From Proteles cristata cristata (taxonomy: Eukaryota; Chordata; Mammalia; Carnivora; Hyaenidae), in the NCBI GenBank assembly GCA_017311185.1, contig JAESUZ010002606.1, positions 186,001-250,000 on the forward strand: a DNA stretch of 64,000 nt. Reading direction: 5' to 3'. Numbering within the stretch: the first letter of the stretch is position 1; every line of letters begins with the position of its first letter. Below the pieces are notes generated by a model that was given only the letters and a program-made list of their open reading frames with translations, did not search any database and was not told where the DNA came from. Shown here one piece after another: positions 55,926 to 64,000 of this stretch. Position numbers and translations under genes: made by a program.

Positions 55926-57773
55926 TTATCTACTATGGTTATAATGAAAATAAATGACATTTTTACTAACCACATATACTTTTTCTAAAATGAATATGCA
56001 TTAGTGAAGAAAATAATCTAGAAAACATAAAAGAGTTACTTAAGTCAAACAAGTTAAATGTTTACCGTCTGGTAATAAATCCCCTAAATGTCTCCCATAA
56101 CCACTGTTGAATAGTTTTACAAGTAACTAAATCATTCAGTGTCCTGATATAGCTGTGAAATGATTTTTCAAGTGACTCTCTTAAAATACTCTTTGCAAAT
56201 GAAATATGCTGCCCTCGTAGAGTTGTATAAATACCTTATTTCGTGATGTATTCACTGCCCTATTTCTGCTCAGTTTCCTCCTTTCCTCCCCCACTTCCTC
56301 TCTGCCTTAAGATCCTTTAAGACCAGTTCAGTTCCCCATTTTCAAAAGAATACCTACAAACATGCACCATCTACCCAACAGGACTCTAGCTAGCATCAGC
56401 AGCTATGCTTTGTAGTTACAGGAGGGTACAAAGCAAAAAATGAACTCAAGAAAAAAACAACAGCATTTCTAATGCGCCTTCATCTTTAGACCTATTCATT
56501 TATAGAATTAATTCTAAACATTATTTTCCTACTTCACACTTGGAATCCTGCCTTTAACAATTAAGATGCCAAAAAAAAAGTCTGCCTTTTCTTAGTCTTT
56601 CTTCAAAAACAATTATTCCACAAATGTTTCCATAAATAAGGTATTGAAAAAATTAGAATATTTAAAAAAGCAAATATGCTATTATAAACATACATTTTTA
56701 GTAATATAAATTTTAGTGATATAACTTAGTTATATAATTAGTTTATCCTGAATCATTCCTGGATAAATTTCTGTTCATAAATTGCTTTACAAGTAAATAA
56801 AGTACATACAAATACTAGTTACTTACGAGTGGACTAACATGTACTAACATGTTACTAACATGTACTAACAGTTAACCTTCAGGTTAGCATTTCACCTATT
56901 CATTTGACAGGAGAAAAAGAACTACTCACAGGATATTTGTTGATTATGCTTTAACTGATTATGCAAAACAGCACAGGGCCTAGCAGTAATAAGTGTCCAA
57001 TTAATGATAACCACGGTAAATACACGTTAATACTGAGGAAAGTTGTTGAAGATGTCCAATAAATGTTCTTTATGTCTTTCTAGAAAGATGGAAATTTGTG
57101 AAACTTGATATTAAAGAGACATTAAAAATTAAAGTCTTAAGGTTATGGGAAAAATCTCCACTTTTTAAAAAAAGAGCTGTGTTATGTAGGATGAAATGAC
57201 AAAAAATAAAGGTACGAAAGAAAAAGAGATGGATAAAGAAAATCCTGAAAGCTCCTGTGTGAGTGATGGGTGCATAGAGGTTCCTTATATTATTCTATTT
57301 TTGCAAAAATATAAATTTTTATAACTATAATTACAATCCCAGAACATGCCTAACACATTTCCTCATATTCAGAAGGGACTGGGATTTTTAGCTCTGAAAA
57401 CTGTTGAACTAACAATAGTACCTCCTTGCTCAATAATTCAGTGCGGGTCAAGTTTTGTCAGACAATTCTACCTTTCACTATAAAGGTGAGTGGAGGGAAG
57501 AAATGTATTAAAGCATTAAAAAATACAACCTCTTCTGCTGCTCATTAATATTACATTACAATAGCAATAATCCACATTTTCCCATGCCTTCCAAAAATAC
57601 AAAACTGTTGTTCTTAAATTAAGCTTTCGAAAACAACTTCCACCTTCTACACTTTTGAAATTACAAGGGATGTATGTCAATCATATCTCAATAAACCTGG
57701 AGAGGAGATAGCTATTACTACAGAATAATAAGCATAGCCAAAAAACCCGAAAGGTATGCAGACCAGAGTTGCT
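55926..57773. other. Intron 1, repeat-poor promoter-proximal stretch
   Basis: AT-rich with little recognisable repeat; short ACATGTACTAAC-type duplications near 56835-56870. No gene or RNA recognised. Confidence 0.4.
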
Positions 57774-57984
57774 ATTATCTTTAAAATTTGAGGGACATTA
57801 TTATTAATTTATGTAAAGATTTTAGGAGAACGTTTCTAGATCGCGTTTAGATTTTATCACTGATTAACAAAACAGCAAATTATCTTTAAAATTTGAGGGA
57901 CATTATTATTAATTTATGTAAAGATTTTAGGAGAACGTTTCTAGATCGCGTTTAGATTTTATCACTGATTAACAAAACAGCAAA
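57774..57984. repeat. Perfect tandem duplication, 105-bp unit, two copies
   Basis: Copy 1 starts at 57774 and copy 2 at 57879. The units agree at every base I compared, up to the mismatches at 57773/57878 and 57880/57985. The unit starts ATTATCTTTAAAATTTGAGG and includes TCTAGATCGCGTTTAG. Confidence 0.95.
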
Positions 57985-58530
57985 CAAGCGGAGGGAAAGA
58001 GGCAATTTTCTTAAGAGGCTTAAGAAGCTTAACCTACAGAGTCTATGCCACCTAAATTAAGCTGACTAAAACAACACAAAATTTCAAGTCACATTTCGCA
58101 AATCTCTGGGTAAGCAAGTAAACACTAGTAAAAAAAAAAACAAACTAGAGCACTCATCAAGCAATCATTTTTGTGTTAACCTTAATTCCAAAAATAAACT
58201 GGTTGGCTCTATCAAACATACTAATTCATAATTTAAGTCTCAAATGAAGCAAACTTGCCATCGGCAATCATTCAACGACAAAGCGCATGATTAATCACCC
58301 AAACACATCATCTTTTTACAGAATGCAAAGCCATCTGCAGTTTCCGCCTCGGTTTACCCATTCACTAAGCACAGGCAGGCAGCTTTTCTAATTAAAAAAT
58401 AACAACAATAAGCAATAAACTTTACTCTGGCCTGAGAGATTACATCTCTCCTCGCTTCTTGTATACCCTGGAAATCAATAACGCTTAAGTGAAATTGTAA
58501 CATTCCCCAACTTTGGTTTAACGCGAGCGG
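57985..58530. other. Intron 1 shore of the CpG island
   Basis: Sequence changes from AT-rich to CpG-rich towards the right. No element recognised. Confidence 0.4.
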
Positions 58531-59600
58531 TGGACGCCGAGCATCCGCCCACTGGCCTCTCGTGACTCGGGCTACTTTGACGCACCGGGATGCGGCTCAC
58601 CTGACATTCCGCACCAGCCATTACCGGGGAATCCCAACTCTGCGGGGAAAAAGGGGGGGGTGTCCCCGCGAAAGCGTGCGGGTGCCCCTAAGGGCGCCCT
58701 TCTGCCGGCACCCCGAAAGCGAGGGGCCACGCCACCCCCCGCCCTGAGCGGCGTCCGTCCCTGCCAGGAGAGGCTGAGGGGCCGGGGGTCGGCCGCAGGG
58801 GAAGGGGCGGCCCGGCCCCCCCGGCGTCCGCCCTGGCCCCAGCGCTGGGGCAGGAACCGGGGCCGCAGGTTTCCGCCCGGCGCCGCCAAGCCCGCCAGGG
58901 GCCTAGCTCGGGCTCCCGGGGGCCCGTCCGCGGCGGCGGGGGCGCCCAGCCGCCTCCCAGCCCGGCCCGCCGAGCCTCCCCGCGGCGAGCGCGGCAGCGC
59001 CCGCACCTGCCCCGCGCCCTGCCGCAGCCCCAGCCGGCCGCTTCACCCACCTGGCGCCCCCGCCGCGCCTCCCGTACGTCACAGCGCGACCCCGTGCCCT
59101 TCGGCACCGGCAGCGCGGGCGCGGGCGGACGCCGGGAGACCTTGCTCGGCAGTCGCCGCCGCCGTCCGGTTCGTCGCCAGGCCGCCGACGGAGAACCTGT
59201 TGCGCAGCCTGTCACGGCCGCTCGGGCTCCGCGGCGCCGCCTCAGCCCCACAACAACATGGCGGCCGCGGCCTCCGCAGGAAGCCGGGGGGCGGGGAGGT
59301 AGGCGACGGGCCGGGCAGCTGACGGCCCGCCCGCCTGCGCCCGCCACTGACTCCCCCACTGTCGGGAACCCGAAGTTGGCCTGCGCGCAGCTCCGCACCC
59401 GCCGAGTCCCGGGGCACCGAACCCCGCGGGCCTGGTGCCAGCGCCCCGCTCTCCCCTCGGGGAGGCCCCGAACCCCCCCAGCCACGGCAGCCCTTCCTGG
59501 AGCAGCGACGGCCCACCTGGCTCCTCCTCCCCGAGGTGACATGTTGAGGTTGGGTGGTGCGTTTCCTGCCACTGCAGAACCCCCAGGGTTTCAGGGAAGG
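58530..59600 (-). promoter_or_regulatory. ITSN2: CpG-island promoter of ITSN2
   Basis: About 1.1 kb of very GC-rich, CpG-dense sequence sits in an otherwise AT-rich window, directly upstream of the ITSN2 transcript. There is no TATA box at an obvious position. Visible motifs include a CRE-like TACGTCA (59075-59081), a YY1-type ACATGGCGGC (59256-59265), GGGGCGG Sp1-type boxes (e.g. around 59290 and 58803) and an NRF1-like TGCGCGCA (59382-59389). This pattern is typical of broad housekeeping promoters. No SINE or L1 interrupts it. The exact transcription start is not visible. Confidence 0.85.
59051..59280 (-). other. ITSN2: Probable ITSN2 exon 1 (5' UTR); right edge unknown
   Basis: On the minus strand the island contains a good donor, CGCCAG|GTGGGT, with the last exon base at 59051. 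An alternative donor with a better consensus, GTCAG|GTGAGC, ends an exon at 58601. Either would splice to the acceptor of exon 2 at 26636. The 5' edge given here is a guess from the YY1-type motif. A short minus-strand ORF (MLLWG, then stop) starts at 59259 inside this segment. Non-coding exon 1 is inferred because the first in-frame ATG of ITSN2 lies in exon 2. Confidence 0.4.
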
Positions 59601-59654
59601 CCTAGCCGAGTCTGACACATGCCTGTTGCACCCCACATGGGGTACACTCCGGCG

Positions 59655-59657
<3 letters not shown>

Positions 59658-59698
<41 letters not shown>
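59658..59698. repeat. (TC)n microsatellite at the island edge
   Basis: About 20 uninterrupted TC units directly upstream of the CpG island. Confidence 0.97.
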
Positions 59699-59699
<1 letters not shown>

Positions 59700-59703
<4 letters not shown>

Positions 59704-60914
59704 GGGTTAATACGCTGATCTGAGAGCTGAGAATCTCCTGGAATGGGAATCCGGGCCAGGAGGAGGCTGATCCCGCCCTTGCTTATTACAGCCCGCAGAA
59801 GCACTGACCATACCCAAAGGTCATCCATTCAGCATTCCTCACTCCTCTATAACACATGACAAAGGCCAACAAGGTAAGGACTTCCCCATCTGCCTCCTCT
59901 TGGGAGAGCAACTACCCCATATGCTCTCATGAGCAGTAGGAAGACGTTCATCTCTGCCCAAACTCCGCTACCCTCCTGAACATTCTTCCTCACACTATAG
60001 CTGCCTGACAACTGAAGATCAGAGTATCACTTTTTTCTCGACCCTTCTGGTCCCTGGTCTCCCCACAAAACACTAGACTTCAACTCAAGTTACTACCACA
60101 TACCCTTGCCCTTGACACAGCATTCTTTCAAGAAAAAAGGCTATCTGTTAGCTGGGGTTAGAGGAGTCACGGTTCCTATAGGCATAACAAAATGGGATTA
60201 CAAGACCCAATATTTCTTTTGGCTTTTTGAGGCAGAGTGGGGGCTGGTCCCATGTACAAAACTCATATCTCCCCGCCCCCCATCCCCAGGACTTCAGCAA
60301 GTAAAGGAGAAATTTGTGCAGATCAGATGATCCCATCATTACTTACCTGTTAGGGGAGGTGAAGGTGGAAGGCTGGCTTGAGAGGGATGGCTCCAAAGCT
60401 TAGGCCCATCTGGCCAACCAACCCATGTGAGGGACTTAACAAACATCAGTGATGATAAACAGGCTTTTCCCGCTCTCACACGCAGTGTTTTTCCCAACTC
60501 TTCGATTAGGACCTGACCAAGACCTGACCGACAGGTCCTGTGCTTTGGTGACACAGTGAGGCCTGACTCCTTGTGTTGGTCCAGGAAGTCCCTTATCTAC
60601 TGGAGACCAGTCAATGTGTAAACAAACTACCCAAGCTAGCGACAACACTCGAGCATATGATCTCATTCTTGTGGCAGCCATCACCAATTAATTGTGGTAC
60701 TCCCTTTCGGAGCCAATATTCTAGAGTCTAAGCCTGTGAATCCTCCTCAACACAATGATCCAGAGACGTGGCCTAGTGTGAAACCTGTTTTTTGTTTTCT
60801 TTTATTCCTGATAGGCAGGTAGCCAGTCTCTATATCCCTCCCACCATTTGGTCAGTGTCATTTATGTTTCTGGGTTTTGGACCTGGTGAGATTCACCCTG
60901 AGTCCTTTTTCTTT
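59700..60914. other. Upstream flank of ITSN2, unassigned
   Basis: No exon, RNA gene or repeat family recognised. Open frames here lack domains. Confidence 0.4.
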
Positions 60915-61142
60915 TCTTTTTTCTTTTTTTTTATATTTTTTATTTATTTCTGAGAGAGAGAGATAGAGAAACAGCGTGAACAGGGGAGGGTCAGAGAGAG
61001 GGAGACACAGACTCTGAAGCAGGTTCCAGGCTCTGAGCTAGCTGTCAGCACAGAGCCTGACGCAGGGCTCGAACCCACGAATCATGAGATCGTGACCTGA
61101 GCCGAAGTCAGACGCACAACCGACTGAGCCACCCAGGCGCCC
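60915..61142 (-). mobile_element. CanSINE upstream of ITSN2
   Basis: Flanked by a perfect 21-bp duplication (60894-60914 and 61143-61163) beginning CACCCTGAGTCC. Confidence 0.95.
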
Positions 61143-61163
61143 CACCCTGAGTCCTTTTTCTTT

Positions 61164-62095
61164 CTGAAGGAGGTGCTGAACCCATGTCTGGACAAAAGTG
61201 AAGTTTGTAAAAAAGAATATTTATAAACAAATAAAAACATATTTAAACATCTCTCTAAAACAAGCCAAAAATTTAGCAACCTACCTGTCACAGAAATTGG
61301 TGTTTTGTATACAACTGGGAGCTTATAGTATCCCAACTGCTAAAACATTGTATCTCAGGGTTCCGTAAGGAATTTTGAAGCCAGTTTGTTCATCCTCTCA
61401 TACTCATTCAGTGTTTGTGATTTACATAGGTGATATAGCCACCAACCTACTTCTTTGATGTCCTCTCCTGCTCACAGCGCATACCTTGGAACTGTATCTG
61501 TAATTTTTCCCCTTGGTATTTCCCAAATCCCGCCACTCTTGTTTACCCCCAGCGTAATGAGTGATCAGATACTTGGAGGAACTAAGTCCTACCTTAGACG
61601 TATAGGCATACCTTTCAAGTCTAAAGAAGGTTAGGAATTACTGTAGGATGAGAAGGCTGAGAGGTCAGGAAGGGACTAAGTATATTTTTCTTCCCCAGCT
61701 TCTTCCACAATTTAGGACAGATTCTTAGGTCTATTCCTGATAATCTAGTTTTTACCATGGAAGCATTTAATCTCAGTCTGTTTTCCTTACCTGCACCGAT
61801 TCTTCCCACCCCAACCATATATATGCTATGCTCTATCAATCTCTCTGTTGGTTTTAATTAATTAGATTCCATCCTTAACCCCGTTCCTACTCAGTCTACC
61901 CTCAAAACAAACCCACAATGGTGAAAAGAGGCTAGAATAGAGAACATAAGCAATTCTGGACTCTAAGCATCCCATGAGATAAATAAATTATCTATCCTAT
62001 AGAAGGCTCTGAAAATCTGGAGCTCATATGTAATGCCTCCACTAGTAATAAATCTCCAAGACAATGCAATAAATAAATAATTTATAACTTCCTTT
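61164..62095. other. Upstream flank, unassigned
   Basis: Nothing recognised. Confidence 0.4.
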
Positions 62096-62099
62096 ATTG

Positions 62100-62820
62100 T
62101 TTCTTGTAGTGCAGGTCGGTTGGCTATAAGTCTTAGTTTTATCTGAAAATATTATTCTATTTTCATACTAGAATTATGTAACCCCTGAATATAGAATTCC
62201 AGATTGACAGGGTTTTTTCTCTTTCAACATTTTAAAGATGTTTTTCCATTCTCTTCTGGGGTTCTTGGTTTCCACTGAAAGGTGTTGATCAGATCATTTT
62301 CTTCTCTATGTAATATGCCATTTTCTCTTGCAGCTTTCAGTATTTGCTCTTTATTTTTGCCTTTCAATAACTTAACTCTGATGTGCACCAGTGTTTCCCT
62401 TTTTTCTAAATTTGTGTAGCATTCATTCACAATCCTGTATCTGCAAATTTCTGTCTTTCATCAAATTAGGAAAAATCTTAGAAATTACTTATTTAAAAAA
62501 AATTTAATGATTATTAATTTTTGAGAGAGAGAGACAGAGCATGAGCAGGGGAGGGGCAGAGAGAGAAGGAGACACAGAATGTGAAGCTGGCTCTTCACAG
62601 AATCTGTACTGTCATCACAGAGACCCACCTGGGGCTCGAACCCACAAACCTTGAGATCATGACCTGAGCCCAAGTTGGGCAGTTAACCCACTGAGCCACC
62701 CAGGCATCCCAGACTATTTCTTCAAATACTTTTTTCTGCCCCATTCTCTCTCTCATCTCCTTTTGTCATTACACATATATTTGATTGTTTGATATCATCT
62801 GGGTTCATATAGATGTAACA
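62100..62820. mobile_element. Old L1-like segment split by a SINE
   Basis: TTTCCACTGAAAGGTGTTGA, TCTTGCAGCTTTCAGTATTT, GCTCTTTATTTTTGCCTTTC and, after the SINE, ACTATTTCTTCAAATACTTT with TTCTGCCCCATTCTCTCTCT. This wording is known from old mammalian L1 copies; subfamily and orientation not assigned. Confidence 0.55.
62495..62710 (-). mobile_element. CanSINE inserted in the L1-like segment
   Basis: The reverse strand reads GGGATGCCTGGGTGGCTCAG. It separates two parts of the same older repeat. Confidence 0.93.
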
Positions 62821-64000
62821 GTATTGAACACCAGAAAAAAGTGGCTCTACCCTCCTGATCCTCAGGGCATCTGAAGATAGGAGCAGTGCATAGTGGGAAT
62901 CTAAAGCTGTGCCCCTTTTGCCTTCTATTTTGGGTGGGAGTAATCTGCCTCTATTGTTAGCTACTGTGCTTTTTAGTCAGGGTGTCTCTTTTATTCTGTA
63001 GAAAAAAAAAACCCTTACAGTATCTCTATACTCCTCTGAACACACACACACACACACACACAGATACAGACATACCTGCACACATAGTATAAGAATGATT
63101 CTATTCCTTCTGAGAAATAGCTGGAAAGTGAGATTTGTCTCTTTTTTAGTTTCTCTTTTCAAAACCCACACAAAAGAACAGATGTGCTGACAGTCATTCT
63201 TTGTGCATAAAGAACATAAAGTCAAAGTCAATCTGGGAAACCAAGCTGAGGCTGCCCCAGTATTTTGACCATAAGAGCAGTTGAAAAGCAGGTCAGGGAT
63301 AGGGAAAGTCAGGATCCAGGAAAAGGCCTAGGGTTTCATCTGGTATACATTTGCCAATTCATTAATTTGATATTTGTTTCCATTCAGCAAATAGTTATTA
63401 AGAAACTCTCATGTTTTAGCTGCTGGAAACAAGGAGTTAGCAAGGAATTAGCACTGGTGGAAGCAGCTGACCCAATTCAGAGGTGTGGTTAATGGGCCAA
63501 ATTAGTTCCTTTGTCCTGTTACCATCTTGCTAACCTCCTGCATCCTATTTTGGAGCCCTGGCATAGATGAGAAATACAGAAGAAGCAGAAATACGAATGA
63601 TTTAAGGGGAAAGAAGAGGGAAGGGAAATTCCCGAGCACGCAGGAAGGAGTGTTTTCACTATTGGGCCACTGTGTCATGCAAAACTTGAGATGCTGGCTT
63701 AAGGCCTGATGGTACTGGAAGAGGCAGTACCAGGCATATTAGAGGGGAAGTCAGCCCAGACTTGGCTCTGGGCCCGCACAGCAGGGTGGAGCCAAAGGCC
63801 ACACTGGGGCAAGGCCCTAGAGCTCTGGACAGGACATGCCCATTCATGACCGAAGCACTAGGGGCTTCCAGTCTGGCAGGTGTAGCTCAGCGAAAGGGAA
63901 TCCAGCCTGTGTTCAGAAGTCAGACGTGCTTCCTGTCTGGCAGAGTTGCCCAGCTGTCTGTCCAGTTCACTGCTGCCGTCTCCAGCGCAAACCTGGAGCG
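62821..64000. other. Upstream flank, unassigned
   Basis: Contains an (AC)n microsatellite at about 63041-63061. 63500-64000 is more GC-rich (GGGCCCGCACAGCAGGGTGG) but shows no exon I could support. Confidence 0.4.

Larger units (their letters stand above)
26637..59050 (-). other. ITSN2: ITSN2 intron 1, about 32 kb
   Basis: Bounded by the probable exon 1 donor at 59050-59049 and the exon 2 acceptor at 26638-26637. It consists mainly of interspersed repeats, listed separately. The remaining stretches (for example 26640-28270, 33300-34130, 42630-43070, 48265-49020, 55940-57770 and 57990-58500) are AT-rich, with no gene or RNA I could recognise. Confidence 0.75.

Noticed and set aside
58688..59572. 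Long minus-strand open frame (294 codons) and the overlapping plus-strand frame at 58660-59322
   Set aside because: Stop codons are rare by chance in CpG-rich DNA. Both strands are open, composition is Arg/Gly/Pro/Ala only, and no domain is visible.
1..64000. CRISPR arrays, operons, tRNA or rRNA genes
   Set aside because: None present. tRNA-like A and B boxes belong to SINE heads, and regularly spaced short repeats with unique spacers were not seen.

Overview
This is a mammalian genomic window from a cat-like carnivoran (Feliformia). It is packed with tRNA-Lys-type CanSINEs in both orientations and with carnivore L1 tails. Several SINE copies belong to a subfamily (CTTAGTCGG head, TTTCGCTTA, GACTGCCAG, CTAGAAATAAA tail) that does not look like the commonest domestic-cat form, so a non-cat feliform is possible. 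That part is inference from remembered consensus sequences.

The only protein-coding gene I can support is the 5' part of ITSN2 (intersectin-2), on the minus strand. A CpG-island promoter and probable non-coding exon 1 lie near 58.5-59.6 kb. The first coding exon is at 26573-26636, and eleven more coding exons follow leftward down to exon 13 at 4043-4192. All twelve coding exons have AG/GT borders and compatible phases, and together they encode residues 1-499: an N-terminal leader, EH domain 1, a Pro/Ser-rich linker, EH domain 2, and the start of the KLERQ-type coiled coil. The five SH3 domains and the DH-PH-C2 part of the long isoform would lie left of base 1.

Layout: 1-4042 is intron 13 (an antisense L1 tail, a MaLR LTR, a SINE and unassigned sequence). 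4043-26636 holds exons 13 to 2 with introns of 153 bp to 6.9 kb. 26637 to about 59050 is intron 1, about 32 kb, made mostly of SINEs, L1 fragments, L2/MIR relics and an ERVL-type LTR. About 58500-59600 is the CpG island. 59600-64000 is upstream flank with SINEs and an old L1-like segment, and no gene was recognised there.

I found no CRISPR array, operon or novel multi-gene system. The most notable items are a perfect 105-bp tandem duplication about 1 kb inside intron 1, a 25-T homopolymer forming the exon 7 acceptor tract, a 4-codon upstream ORF starting on the first base of exon 2, overlapping ATGs on both strands in the promoter, several closely spaced inverted SINE pairs in the primary transcript, and nested SINE insertions with clear target-site duplications.
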